This document shows, in pieces, positions 43,431 through 52,926 of a stretch of DNA of 64,000 nucleotides. How positions within the stretch are numbered: position 1 is the stretch's first letter; each line of letters begins with the position of its first letter. The translations under genes were made by a program, and so were the position numbers. The notes under the pieces are model-generated. The model was given only the letters and a program-made list of their open reading frames with translations, made no database searches and was not told the origin of the DNA. This DNA comes from Adhaeribacter aquaticus DSM 16391 (GTDB lineage Bacteria > Bacteroidota > Bacteroidia > Cytophagales > Hymenobacteraceae), in NCBI RefSeq assembly GCF_000473365.1, contig NZ_KI421517.1, forward strand, positions 951,363 through 1,015,362. The letters run 5' to 3'.

Positions 43431-44603
43431 TTGAGTCTTAGGCATTATATCTTCCTAAAAGATGTGCTAAAGCTAGCCTTAACTGCTTTTGGCGGCCCAC
43501 AAGCACATATTGCTATGATGCTAAGTTTAATGGTAGACAAGCGCCGGTACCTAACCGAAAAAGAATTAATAGAACTAAACGCGCTTTGCCAGATACTCCC
43601 CGGGCCAACTTCTACCCAGACCCTTACGGCTATTGGCTTTCGGGTGGGGGGGCCTAACTTAGCATATTTAACTTTACTAGTCTGGATTACTCCAACAGCC
43701 ATTCTCATGACTATTGCCGGAATAGCCATGGCTTATTTGCACCGCAACAACATACCTTTAAGCTTTATGCGTTTTATTCAGCCCATGGCAGTTGGTTTCG
43801 TAGCCTTTGCTGCTTATAAAATAAGCTTTAAAGTTGTAGAAACTAAGATTGGAGTTATTCTGATGGTTTTAGCGGCTATTATTTCTTACTTCTTTAAATC
43901 GCCGTGGGTTTTTCCAATTTTACTAATATCCGGAGCTTCTGTCACGGCTCTCAGGTTTAAGAGCCACCCTCAGGAACAGAATAAAAAAATAAAAATAGAA
44001 TGGAGCAATTTCATCCTTTTTATTGCGGTATTGATAACAGCCGCAATTTTAGGGGGCACCACCCGCTTATTACCAATCCGTTTGTTTGAAAATTTTTACC
44101 GCAACGGCAGCCTGATATTTGGTGGCGGGCAAGTGCTCATACCTTTCATGTATACAGAATTTGTTCAATTTAAAGGCTACCTTACTTCTAAGGAATTTCT
44201 TTCTGGTTTTGCATTATCGCAGGCCATACCAGGCCCCACCTTTATCTTTTGCACCTACATTGGCACCCTAGCTATGCGCGGCTATGGCATTTGGGGGCAG
44301 TTGTTAGGCGCTTTTGTGGCAACAGTTGGCATTTTTTTACCAGGCACTTTTTTAATATTTTTTATAATCCGATTTTGGGATGAACTAAAAAAGTACCGCA
44401 TTATAAAAGCATCACTGGAAGGTATCAATGCGGTTAGTTCTGGCATGGTGTGCGCAGCTGCTATACTTCTGTATCATCCTATTGAGAACTCATTGCTAAA
44501 CTTTAGTATTGTAGTAATAACTTTTTCTTTATTACTCTGGACTAAAACTCCTCCTTACATTTTGATTTTATTTGGCTTAGTAGCTGGGATATTTATAAAA
44601 TAA
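43431..44603 (+). CDS. chrA: chromate transporter, two-domain ChrA type
   Basis: 390 residues. The only start compatible with the conserved N-terminus is a TTG at 43431: an in-frame TAA lies three codons upstream and the next ATG would remove the first helix. Two CHR domains are visible, each with 'FGGPQAHIAMM'/'FGGGQVLIPFMY' and 'LCQILPGPTSTQT'/'LSQAIPGPTFIFCTYIG' motifs in internal repeat. It exports chromate, or takes up a related anion, across the inner membrane. No regulator is nearby. A terminator follows. Confidence 0.9.
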   Translation: MSLRHYIFLKDVLKLALTAFGGPQAHIAMMLSLMVDKRRYLTEKELIELNALCQILPGPTSTQTLTAIGFRVGGPNLAYLTLLVWITPTAILMTIAGIAMAYLHRNNIPLSFMRFIQPMAVGFVAFAAYKISFKVVETKIGVILMVLAAIISYFFKSPWVFPILLISGASVTALRFKSHPQEQNKKIKIEWSNFILFIAVLITAAILGGTTRLLPIRLFENFYRNGSLIFGGGQVLIPFMYTEFVQFKGYLTSKEFLSGFALSQAIPGPTFIFCTYIGTLAMRGYGIWGQLLGAFVATVGIFLPGTFLIFFIIRFWDELKKYRIIKASLEGINAVSSGMVCAAAILLYHPIENSLLNFSIVVITFSLLLWTKTPPYILILFGLVAGIFIK

Positions 44604-44631
44604 AAAGCTGCTTCAGGAGCAGCTTTTTATT
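44599..44631. terminator. bidirectional terminator, chrA / sugar-nucleotide operon
   Basis: Perfect 14-bp stem (44599-44612 with 44618-44631), A/T-rich outer ends, between convergent units. Confidence 0.8.
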
Positions 44632-44685
44632 AATAGATTATGTTAAACTATAGGTATCATCTAATCAAGGAAAATATAGCTTACC

Positions 44686-45693
44686 TTACTTTTCCTGATA
44701 AATAAATTCCTGATTATTCTTAAACCATTCCAACGTGCGTTGCAATCCTTCCTTAATTCTTACCTGGGGTTCATAGCCCAATAATTGCTTAGCTTTAGAA
44801 ATATCTGCTAAACTATCCCGGATATCCCCTGCCCGATCGGGCCCGTATTCTGGCTCAATAGTAGCTCCGGCTTCTTCTTTTAAAATATTAAACAAATCAT
44901 TTAACGATGTTCTGTCTCCTACCGCAATATTATAAACCTGATTGACGGCCTGCGGATCCTGAACCAATGCTGCCCGGATATTAGCTTCAACACAATTTTC
45001 TACAAATGTAAAATCACGAGTCTGGCCACCATCGCCGTTTATACGCGGCGATTTACCTTGTAAAACGGCATCAATAAACAAAGGAATAACTGCTGCATAG
45101 GCCCCATTCGGGTCCTGACGCGGACCGAATATATTAAAGTAACGCAAACCAATAATCTCCATGCCGTAAGTTTTACCAAAAACATCGGCATATAACTCAT
45201 TTGCATATTTGGTAACGGCGTACGGTGATAAGGGCTTGCCTATTTTATCTTCTACTTTAGGCAGGGCTTTACTATCACCGTAAGTAGAGGAAGATGCGGC
45301 ATAAACAAAACGTTTTACCTGCTTTTCTTTTGCAGCCAACAACATATTTACAAAACCACCAATATTTACATTATTGGTAGTAACCGGGTCTTTTATACTA
45401 CGGGGCACCGATCCTAAAGCCGCTTGGTGCAACACAATATCTATGCCCTCACAGGCTGCCATACACGTATCTACCTCTCTGATATCTCCCTCCACTACTT
45501 CAAATGCCGGGTTATCTAAAAAGAATTTAATATTTTTCCGGAAACCATTAGATAAATTATCCAACACCCGAACCTTACCGGCGCCATATTTTAGCAAATA
45601 CTCAACCAGATTAGAGCCTATAAATCCAGCTCCGCCTGTAATTAAAAACGATAGGTTTTCTAATGATTGATTATGAAAGGGTTTTTCGTACAC
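44686..45693 (-). CDS. UDP-N-acetylglucosamine/galactosaminuronate 4-epimerase (WbpP/TviC type)
   Basis: 335 residues from a GTG at 45693, extended SDR. NAD motif 'ITGGAGFIGSNLVEYLL', catalytic 'YAVTK' (YxxxK), and the WbpP/TviC hallmark 'HQAALGSVPRSIKDP'. It interconverts UDP-GlcNAc and UDP-GalNAc or their uronic acids. With the TviB-like dehydrogenase at the head of the operon it would make UDP-GalNAcA or a similar acidic sugar for a capsule or O-antigen. It is the last gene of the operon, 78 bases after rfbB. Confidence 0.88.
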   Translation of the reverse strand: MYEKPFHNQSLENLSFLITGGAGFIGSNLVEYLLKYGAGKVRVLDNLSNGFRKNIKFFLDNPAFEVVEGDIREVDTCMAACEGIDIVLHQAALGSVPRSIKDPVTTNNVNIGGFVNMLLAAKEKQVKRFVYAASSSTYGDSKALPKVEDKIGKPLSPYAVTKYANELYADVFGKTYGMEIIGLRYFNIFGPRQDPNGAYAAVIPLFIDAVLQGKSPRINGDGGQTRDFTFVENCVEANIRAALVQDPQAVNQVYNIAVGDRTSLNDLFNILKEEAGATIEPEYGPDRAGDIRDSLADISKAKQLLGYEPQVRIKEGLQRTLEWFKNNQEFIYQEK

Positions 45694-45771
45694 AGCTTTT
45701 ATATAAATTTGTATATTTTTGCAGATTGGATTTTTATTGCATTAAGCTAAGCATTAGCTTTGCCAGCACAA

Positions 45772-46818
45772 TTATCTTGTATATTGGGTCTGATAATAAT
45801 CTTGGTAGCTGCCACTTGTTACATGTTGCAGCCATTCTTTGTTTTCTAAATACCAGTCTACTGTTTTAGAAAGACCTTCTTCAAAAGTCACGGAAGGTTT
45901 CCAGTCCAATTCGTGCATTATCTTAGACGAATCAATGGCATAACGTAAGTCATGTCCTGCCCGGTCAGTAACAAACGTTATTAATTGCTGAGAAGTCCCT
46001 TGGGGTTCGCCAGTTTTCTCATCCATAATATCGCATAGCAACCGAATCAGATCTATGTTTTTCCACTCGTTTACGCCTCCAATATTATAAGTATCGCCAA
46101 TTTTACCTTTATGAAAAACAGCATCAATAGCAGTAGCGTGGTCTTTTACAAATAACCAATCCCGTACGTTTTCTCCTTTTCCATAAACAGGCACTGGCTT
46201 ACCATTCTTAATATTATTAATAGCTAGCGGAATGAGCTTCTCCGGAAAGTGATTTGGCCCGTAGTTATTAGAACAGTTAGATACTTTTACCGGCAATCCA
46301 TAGGTTTCGTGGTAAGCTCTTACAAAATGGTCGGAACTGGCTTTAGAAGCAGAATAGGGAGACCGGGGATCGTAGGGCGTTTCTTCTGTAAACATTCCTT
46401 CTTCTCCCAATGATCCATAAACCTCATCTGTAGAAACATGGTAGAAAAGGTGACCATCAAAGTTTCCTTTCCATTGTTCTTTGGCTGCATTCAGTAAGTT
46501 TACTGTACCTATAACATTGGTAAACACAAAAGCTAAAGGATCTGTAATAGACCGATCAACATGAGATTCTGCGGCTAGGTGAATAACAGCATCAAATGCT
46601 TCTTGCTGGAATATACTATTTATGAATTCCGCGTCTACTATATCTCCTTTAATAAAATTATAGTTGGACGCATTTTCAATATCACGCAGGTTTTCTAAGT
46701 TACCTGCATATGTTAATTTATCCAGGTTAAAGATTTGATACTCCGGATACTTGGTTACAAATAGCCGAACCACATGAGACCCAATAAAACCGGCACCACC
46801 AGTAATTAAAATTTTCAT
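45772..46818 (-). CDS. rfbB: dTDP-glucose 4,6-dehydratase
   Basis: 348 residues from the ATG at 46818. 'MKILITGGAGFIGSHVV', 'AAESHVDRSI', 'STDEVYGSLG' and catalytic 'YSASKASSDH' are the standard RmlB motifs. It makes dTDP-4-keto-6-deoxyglucose, the branch point to rhamnose, fucosamine and related sugars. No rmlA, rmlC or rmlD lies in the window. Its ATG shares one base with the galE stop (TAATG), so translation is likely coupled to galE. Confidence 0.95.
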   Translation of the reverse strand: MKILITGGAGFIGSHVVRLFVTKYPEYQIFNLDKLTYAGNLENLRDIENASNYNFIKGDIVDAEFINSIFQQEAFDAVIHLAAESHVDRSITDPLAFVFTNVIGTVNLLNAAKEQWKGNFDGHLFYHVSTDEVYGSLGEEGMFTEETPYDPRSPYSASKASSDHFVRAYHETYGLPVKVSNCSNNYGPNHFPEKLIPLAINNIKNGKPVPVYGKGENVRDWLFVKDHATAIDAVFHKGKIGDTYNIGGVNEWKNIDLIRLLCDIMDEKTGEPQGTSQQLITFVTDRAGHDLRYAIDSSKIMHELDWKPSVTFEEGLSKTVDWYLENKEWLQHVTSGSYQDYYQTQYTR

Positions 46819-47852
46819 TATAAACTGTTTTTTAAATTTACTTCCCACTGCCAAGCACTAGACAAGGCTTCTTCTAAGCCTAATTCGGTTTTAAAACCAA
46901 GCTCCTGCGTTGATTTAGTAACGTCTGCGTAAATAGCAGGAACATCACCAAGACGTCTGGGACCTATTTCATAATTCAGCTTCTGCCCGGTAACTTTTTC
47001 AAAAGTATTTACTACTTCCAAAACTGTGTTACCACGGCCTGTACCTATGTTAAACATTTCAATTGCTTTGGCCTTACCTTGGATTAAACGATCAATGGCA
47101 ACTACGTGTGCTTTCGCTAAATCCACAACATGGATATAATCCCGGATATTGCTACCATCCGGTGTATCATAATCATTGCCAAATACCGTAAGCTTTTCTC
47201 TGATACCAATAGCAGTTTGGGTAATAAAAGGCACCAAATTGTTAGGAACACCAAGAGGCAATTCACCGATCTGAGCAGAAGAGTGTGCTCCAATTGGGTT
47301 AAAGTAACGTAAAGCGATGGTTTTTACCTGGCTACTCCCGCTATTAGCTAAATCTGTTAAAATATCTTCACAAATTTGCTTTGTATTACCATAAGGAGAG
47401 TTCGCTTTTTTAACGGGTGTTTCTTCCGTAACCGGTAACGTATCCGGAATGCCATAAACTGTACAGGAAGAAGAAAATACCAGGTTATTTACTCCAAATT
47501 CTTCCATTACCTGTAATAAGGTTATCAATGACCCTACATTGTTATGGTAGTATTTTAGTGGTTCTTTAACAGATTCACCTACTGCTTTGTAGGCCGCAAA
47601 ATGAATAACGCCCGTTATATCTTGTTCTTTCCGGAAAACATCCTGCAAAGCTTGTTTATCTGTGCAGTCAATCCTATAACAAGGGAATTCCTGCTGGGTA
47701 ATGGCTGCTATTCCTTTTAAAGCTGTTTCTTTTGAGTTTACAAAATTATCAACAATAACAGGTTCATATCCTGCTTCAAATAATTCAACTACGGCATGTG
47801 AGCCAATATAACCAGCGCCACCAGTTACTAATATTTTACCTTTTGTTTCCAA
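46818..47852 (-). CDS. galE: UDP-glucose 4-epimerase
   Basis: 344 residues from a TTG at 47852; an in-frame TAA two codons before it excludes an upstream start. NAD motif 'VTGGAGYIGSHAVVEL', 'HFAAYKAVGESVKEP', catalytic 'YGNTK', and 'RYFNPIGAHSSAQIGE' are diagnostic of GalE. It interconverts UDP-glucose and UDP-galactose. Second gene of the sugar-nucleotide operon, 30 bases after the dehydrogenase and overlapping rfbB by one base. Confidence 0.95.
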   Translation of the reverse strand: METKGKILVTGGAGYIGSHAVVELFEAGYEPVIVDNFVNSKETALKGIAAITQQEFPCYRIDCTDKQALQDVFRKEQDITGVIHFAAYKAVGESVKEPLKYYHNNVGSLITLLQVMEEFGVNNLVFSSSCTVYGIPDTLPVTEETPVKKANSPYGNTKQICEDILTDLANSGSSQVKTIALRYFNPIGAHSSAQIGELPLGVPNNLVPFITQTAIGIREKLTVFGNDYDTPDGSNIRDYIHVVDLAKAHVVAIDRLIQGKAKAIEMFNIGTGRGNTVLEVVNTFEKVTGQKLNYEIGPRRLGDVPAIYADVTKSTQELGFKTELGLEEALSSAWQWEVNLKNSL

Positions 47853-47882
47853 CGTTTAGTTTGTTTAGATACCTATAAGTTA

Positions 47883-49172
47883 TTATAAACTCCAGTAAGT
47901 TAAATCATTTATTTTATTCCGGAATATACCCTTTATGTCTACCAAGATAGCTCTGTCAGATACAATACCTTTAAAGTATTCCTCATCCAAACCAACATAT
48001 TGCCGGTGGTTTACAGCTACAATTACCGCATCATAGTCTTGGGCTGGCTCCTCTGTTAAACTAAAACCATATTCATGCTTTAATTCTTCTGAATTGGCAA
48101 ATGGATCTACCACATCCACATTTACAGAAAACCCTTTTAGCTCATTAATAACATCTGCTACTTTAGAGTTTCGGATATCTTCCACATTCTCTTTAAAGGT
48201 AGCTCCCATTACTAAAACTTTCGATTTAGAAATATCTTTACCCGCTTTTATAATAAGCTGTACGGTTTTTTTAGCGATGTAAGCACCCATACTATCGTTG
48301 GTAGTGCGGCCGCTTAAAATTACTTTGGCATCATAACCTAATTCTTTTGCTTTATAGGTTAAATAATAGGGATCTACGCCAATACAATGCCCCCCCACCA
48401 GACCAGGAAAAAATTTCAGGAAATTCCACTTAGTTCCGGCTGCTTCTAATACTTCATAGGTGTTAATGTTTAAGCGGTCAAAAATGAGGGAAAGCTCATT
48501 CATCAGGGCTATATTTACATCACGCTGCGTATTTTCAATAATCTTGGCTGCTTCTGCTACTTTAATAGAAGATGCCCGGTGTATTCCTGCCTCTACCACT
48601 AACTCATACGTTTTAGCTATATTCTCCAAAGATTCTTCATCACAGCCCGAAACCACCTTAACTATTCGGGTAAGCGTATGCTCCTTATCACCAGGGTTTA
48701 TTCGTTCCGGTGAGTATCCTACTTTAAAGTCCTCACAAAATTTTAACCCTGAAAGCTTTTCTAAAATAGGTACACAGTCTTCTTCCGTACAACCCGGATA
48801 AACAGTGGATTCGTAAACAACGTAATCGCCCTTTTTAAGTACTTTCCCAACAGTATTAGATGCCCCAATCAGTGGTTTCAAATCGGGCATGGCATGCTCA
48901 TCAATTGGAGTAGGTACTGCTACAATAAAAAAAGAAGCTTCTCTCAAAACTTCGATATCATTGGTGAAAACAATATCGCAGCCCACAAAAGCATCTGCCT
49001 CCAATTCTCCGCTCGGATCAATTTGTTGGCGCATCATTTCAACCCGGGCAGCATTGATATCAAAACCGATAACTTTTACCTTCTTTGCAAATTCTAGCGC
49101 GATTGGCAAGCCCACATAACCTAATCCAATTACAGCCAAGGTGGCTTCTCTATTCAGTATCTTATTATACAT
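47883..49172 (-). CDS. UDP-N-acetylhexosamine 6-dehydrogenase (TviB/WbpO type)
   Basis: 429 residues, UDP-glucose/GDP-mannose dehydrogenase family. N-terminal 'AVIGLGYVGLPIALEFAKK', central 'EAAKIIENTQRDVNIALMNEL' and the catalytic Cys263 in 'GLVGGHCIGVDPYYL' are all there. The sequence style ('KVVSGCDEESLENIAKTYE') is of the TviB/WbpO/CapL branch acting on UDP-GlcNAc or UDP-GalNAc rather than Ugd. It makes the 6-carboxylic acid, paired with the WbpP/TviC-type epimerase at the end of the operon. First gene of the operon. Confidence 0.9.
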   Translation of the reverse strand: MYNKILNREATLAVIGLGYVGLPIALEFAKKVKVIGFDINAARVEMMRQQIDPSGELEADAFVGCDIVFTNDIEVLREASFFIVAVPTPIDEHAMPDLKPLIGASNTVGKVLKKGDYVVYESTVYPGCTEEDCVPILEKLSGLKFCEDFKVGYSPERINPGDKEHTLTRIVKVVSGCDEESLENIAKTYELVVEAGIHRASSIKVAEAAKIIENTQRDVNIALMNELSLIFDRLNINTYEVLEAAGTKWNFLKFFPGLVGGHCIGVDPYYLTYKAKELGYDAKVILSGRTTNDSMGAYIAKKTVQLIIKAGKDISKSKVLVMGATFKENVEDIRNSKVADVINELKGFSVNVDVVDPFANSEELKHEYGFSLTEEPAQDYDAVIVAVNHRQYVGLDEEYFKGIVSDRAILVDIKGIFRNKINDLTYWSL

Positions 49173-49473
49173 AGTTTTATTTTAAAATAGCTTGTATACC
49201 TGATTTTGTTTAGCTTATAAGACTAACTTTAAACTCAAACAAGCTCATGTCTCATTGTATATGATTATAGCATTAATGGACTAATGCTAATTATTTACAT
49301 TTTTATATTATTTTTTACTACTTATACTTTTGGCTAGACATAAAAAAGACATGCAAAACTAATATCTAAGCATAATTCCAGCTCTTTTACACATTTTCTA
49401 ACTAAGATTTTTTAACTGGAAGATGCACAAAAATAGACTTTTCTTCTTAAATGAATAGTTAATTAACATTTAC
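49173..49473. other. intergenic, upstream of the sugar-nucleotide operon
   Basis: 301 AT-rich bases. It must hold the operon promoter and the end of prmC, but I find no exact TAnnTTTG box or strong hairpin. Confidence 0.4.
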
Positions 49474-50334
49474 TTAATGCATTGCCTTAACAAACCGATC
49501 TTTACTAAATAAATCTTTTATTATTTGGGTGGTAGTATAACCAAGTTCTTTAAGCAGAGGCATTAAATTAGTAGCTTGTCCTTCATTTATTTCGAAATAT
49601 AAAGCGCCGTTAGGCTTTAACAGTGAAAAACTAAGTTGTGCAATGCGCCTGTAAAATAATAAGGGATTTGTATCTGGCACAAATAAAGCCAAATGCGGTT
49701 CAAAGTCTAATACGTTCTTGCGCATTAATTTTTTTTCCTGATTTAAAACGTATGGCGGATTACTAACAATGATGTCTAAGCTGCCTGGCTCCAGATTAAT
49801 ATTTTCTTCCAGTATGTTCTGCTGCAGCCAGGTAATATCCTGCTTATATTTTAGGGCATTATTACGGGCTACAGCCAACGCAGGTTCTGAAATATCTAAA
49901 CCAAATACTTTTTCTGTTTTTAAATGTACTGATAATGCAATAGGAATACAGCCGCTACCAGTACAGATATCTAATATACGCAGGTCTTGTTTAGCCTTAT
50001 TTTCCCGAATTATAATATCTACCAATTCTTCAGTTTCTGGTCGGGGAATTAATACCGATGGATTCACATCTAATTCCAAACCATAAAAGTGGGCACAACC
50101 CAATACATATTGCAAAGGTTCGTGTTGCTGAAGCCGCTGAATAATTTGCTTTGCATTTACCCATGAACTTTCAGATACCGGGCTTTGCCGCTGTAAACTA
50201 AGCTGTAATCGGGTTAGCTGCAGCACATGTTCTGTTACCTGCATAGCAATAGCATCCGCTTCATAGGTTTCGTATATAGTTCCTATTGATGTTCGGATGT
50301 AATTTATTAATTCTTGAATATTTTTCTCAGCCAC
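49474..50334 (-). CDS. prmC: release factor glutamine methyltransferase
   Basis: 286 residues from a GTG at 50334. N-terminal helical domain with 'LQYVLGCAHFYGLELDV', SAM site 'ILDICTGSGCIPIAL' and catalytic NPPY (192-195, 'IIVSNPPYVLN'). It methylates the GGQ glutamine of peptide-chain release factors in the cytosol. Divergent from ribD with 50 bases between the start codons. Confidence 0.95.
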   Translation of the reverse strand: MAEKNIQELINYIRTSIGTIYETYEADAIAMQVTEHVLQLTRLQLSLQRQSPVSESSWVNAKQIIQRLQQHEPLQYVLGCAHFYGLELDVNPSVLIPRPETEELVDIIIRENKAKQDLRILDICTGSGCIPIALSVHLKTEKVFGLDISEPALAVARNNALKYKQDITWLQQNILEENINLEPGSLDIIVSNPPYVLNQEKKLMRKNVLDFEPHLALFVPDTNPLLFYRRIAQLSFSLLKPNGALYFEINEGQATNLMPLLKELGYTTTQIIKDLFSKDRFVKAMH

Positions 50335-50359
50335 AGTTCAGTAACGCTATTCCTTTTAA

Positions 50360-50367
50360 TACTTTTG
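50360..50367 (+). promoter_or_regulatory. -7 box of ribD
   Basis: TACTTTTG matches TAnnTTTG, about 18 bases before the ribD ATG, so the leader would be only about 14 bases. The -33 element is poor (TTCAG near 50337). Confidence 0.5.
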
Positions 50368-50384
50368 CAAAAATAGCAGCCCTT

Positions 50385-51419
50385 ATGACAACTACCGACC
50401 AAATATTTATGCGCCGTGCTTTAGAGTTAGCTGCCCTTGGCCGGGGAACGACCAGTCCCAACCCTATGGTTGGTTGTGTAATTGTACACGAAGGTAAAAT
50501 TATTGGCGAAGGCTGGCACCAGCAATACGGTGGTCCACATGCCGAAGTTAATGCCATTAACTCTGTTGAAGATAAATCACTACTGCCAGCTAGCCGTTTA
50601 TTTGTAACCTTAGAACCTTGTTCGCATTACGGCAAAACACCTCCCTGTGCCGACTTTTTAATTAATCATGGCATTAAGGATGTAGTTATTTGTAATACAG
50701 ATCCTAACCCCATGGTAAAAGGAAATGGTATACGTAAATTATTGGAAGCTGATTGCCAGGTGCATGTAGGATTGTTGGAAGAAGAAGGGCTAGAACTAAA
50801 TAAATATTTTTTTACTTACCACACGCATAAGAGGCCTTATATTACTTTAAAATGGGCTGAAACAGCGGACGGTTTTATCGGCCGCCAGAACAACAGCCCT
50901 CTTTGGATTTCTAATAAATTATCTAAAAAGGTAGTTCATAAATGGCGTGCCGAGAAACAAGCCATTATGGTGGGCACCCGTACCGCTTTAGTAGATAATC
51001 CACATCTTAATACCCGGGAATGGACCGGAAAAAACCCACTCCGAGTTATTTTAGATAAAAACCTAAGACTGCCAGAACATCTCCAAATATTTAACCAAAG
51101 TCAACCAACTGTTATCTATAATTATATTAAGCAGGAAGCCGAGGTAAACCGGGAGTGGGTAAAACTGAAAGAAGATGAGCCTTTGGTGGAAAATATTTTA
51201 GCCGACTTGTATCAACGTAATATTCAATCTGTATTAGTGGAAGGTGGGGCCGCTTTATTAAATAGCTTTATTAAAGCAAATTTATGGGATGAGGCCTTTG
51301 TGTTTAAAAGCTCCTTTTATTTAAATGAACCGGGCATAGCAGCTCCCAATTTGCCTTTAGCTAATTTAAAATTTACAAACCACATCGCCACTGATAAATT
51401 ACTTCTGTATAAGAATTAA
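50385..51419 (+). CDS. ribD: bifunctional riboflavin biosynthesis deaminase/reductase
   Basis: 344 residues from the ATG at 50385; the frame extends upstream into prmC but the domain starts here ('TDQIFMRRALELAALG'). N-terminal zinc deaminase with 'HAEVNAI' and 'EPCSHYGKTPPCADFLI', then the RibD reductase ('PYITLKWAETADGFIG', 'ILVEGGAALLNSFI' type segment). It catalyses two steps of the pyrimidine branch of riboflavin synthesis. The rest of the rib pathway is not in the window. No FMN riboswitch is seen before it. Confidence 0.95.
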   Translation: MTTTDQIFMRRALELAALGRGTTSPNPMVGCVIVHEGKIIGEGWHQQYGGPHAEVNAINSVEDKSLLPASRLFVTLEPCSHYGKTPPCADFLINHGIKDVVICNTDPNPMVKGNGIRKLLEADCQVHVGLLEEEGLELNKYFFTYHTHKRPYITLKWAETADGFIGRQNNSPLWISNKLSKKVVHKWRAEKQAIMVGTRTALVDNPHLNTREWTGKNPLRVILDKNLRLPEHLQIFNQSQPTVIYNYIKQEAEVNREWVKLKEDEPLVENILADLYQRNIQSVLVEGGAALLNSFIKANLWDEAFVFKSSFYLNEPGIAAPNLPLANLKFTNHIATDKLLLYKN

Positions 51420-51475
51420 TACTTCTTATTACTTGTTCAACTTAAAACTTACTTTCATTAATCAGTACCTAAACC

Positions 51476-51958
51476 ATGGCTGAATCGCTAATAATAGACT
51501 CTACTTTAGAAAAAGCAGAAAAATATAAAGCATTGCTTCCGCAAATAGAAGCATTAGTTACCGGCGAAAACGATTTAATTGCAAACCTTGCCAATACTAT
51601 GGCCGCACTTAAACAAGGATTTAACTTCTTTTGGGTAGGTGCTTACCTGGTAAAAGACGGAGAACTTGTTTTGGGGCCGTTTCAGGGGCCGGTAGCCTGC
51701 ACCCGCATTGCTTTTACCAGAGGCGTATGCGGAGCCAGTTATTCCCGCCAGGAAACCATTATTGTTCCAGATGTAGACGCATTTCCTGGCCATATCGCCT
51801 GCAGCAGCGATTCTAAATCAGAAATTGTAGTACCTGTTTTCAAAAATGAACAAGTGGTAATGGTATTGGACGTAGACAGCAATAAACTTGATGATTTTGA
51901 CGAGACTGATAAATATTATTTAGAACAGTTGGCAACCCTAATGACTAATTGGTTTTAA
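51476..51958 (+). CDS. msrC: free methionine-(R)-sulfoxide reductase (GAF domain)
   Basis: 160 residues, a single GAF domain. The three conserved cysteines are Cys75 ('ACTRIAF'), Cys85 ('RGVCGASY') and Cys109 ('HIACSSDSKSEIVVPV'), which together with 'VPDVDAFPGH' define the fRMsr family. It reduces free Met-R-O using thioredoxin. Follows ribD by 56 bases and ends at a 24-bp terminator. Confidence 0.93.
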   Translation: MAESLIIDSTLEKAEKYKALLPQIEALVTGENDLIANLANTMAALKQGFNFFWVGAYLVKDGELVLGPFQGPVACTRIAFTRGVCGASYSRQETIIVPDVDAFPGHIACSSDSKSEIVVPVFKNEQVVMVLDVDSNKLDDFDETDKYYLEQLATLMTNWF

Positions 51959-51988
51959 ATTATTACTTGTAATTTAACAAAGTACTAC

Positions 51989-52039
51989 ATAAAAAGCAGA
52001 AGCGCCATTCAATTATTGAATGGCGCTTCTGCTTTTTAT
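51989..52039. terminator. bidirectional terminator, msrC / psd
   Basis: Perfect 24-bp stem (51989-52012 with 52016-52039), the longest in the window, with A/T-rich outer ends between convergent genes. Confidence 0.92.
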
Positions 52040-52060
52040 AAACTTTTGAAGGCATATAGT

Positions 52061-52744
52061 CTAACCAAAGAAAGAACCTCCCCCTGTTTTAAGCTGGGCT
52101 ATTACGGTTTGGCCACCTTTTGTTTTCTGGCCTATCTTCACTTTTACTTCAGTATCAACGGGTACAAATATATCAACACGCGATCCAAATTTGATAAATC
52201 CAAATTCTTCCCCCTGGCTTACTTCATCACCTTCTTTTACATACCATACAATCCGGCGGGCCATAGCTCCGGCAATCTGGCGGAATAAAATATCCGGACC
52301 TACATCAGCGGTTACTACTACTGTGGTGCGTTCGTTTTTAGTACTGGATTTTGGATGCCAGGCCACTAAATAGTTACCCGGATGATATTTAAAATATTTA
52401 ACTGTGCCGGAAACCGGATTACGGGTAATGTGCACATTTATGGGCGACATGAAAATGGAAATCTGCTTTCGCACGTCGTTGAAAAACTCGGGTTCATGCA
52501 CATCCTCAATTACTACTACTTTCCCATCGGCAGGTGCAATAATCAAATCCTCGTGAGTAATTAAATTTCGGAAAGGACTTCTAAAGAACTGCAGGATAAG
52601 CAGAAATATGATTCCAGAAATAACCGAAAATATTTTATTGAAAGTGGGATGAGATGCATTAAATATATGTAATGCTACATTTATAATTAAAAGCCCCAGC
52701 AGAGTAAAAAATAAAATCCTACGCCCTTCCTTATGAATTTTCAT
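52061..52744 (-). CDS. psd: phosphatidylserine decarboxylase proenzyme
   Basis: 227 residues, short PSD type. Two N-terminal membrane helices (about 10-52), the 'APADGKVVVIED' strand, the histidine-containing 'INVHITRNPVSG' loop and the self-cleavage site Gly187-Ser188 in 'FGSRVDIFVP', which yields the pyruvoyl group. It converts phosphatidylserine to phosphatidylethanolamine. cdsA lies 182 bases upstream on the same strand. The phosphatidylserine synthase is not in the window. Confidence 0.95.
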   Translation of the reverse strand: MKIHKEGRRILFFTLLGLLIINVALHIFNASHPTFNKIFSVISGIIFLLILQFFRSPFRNLITHEDLIIAPADGKVVVIEDVHEPEFFNDVRKQISIFMSPINVHITRNPVSGTVKYFKYHPGNYLVAWHPKSSTKNERTTVVVTADVGPDILFRQIAGAMARRIVWYVKEGDEVSQGEEFGFIKFGSRVDIFVPVDTEVKVKIGQKTKGGQTVIAQLKTGGGSFFG

Positions 52745-52926
52745 GTACTAAAATGTTAACCGGCTTTTATCAAACGTAAGAGTATACCTAAAAAGTTAGG
52801 AATTTACGATACCAGCGAACAAATTAACACTGAAAATATGAATTTTAAAAACATGAATACCCTCCAACCTTACCTAATTACTAATAAAACTGGTTAAAAG
52901 CCAGAAAATACGATACCAAAGCACTG

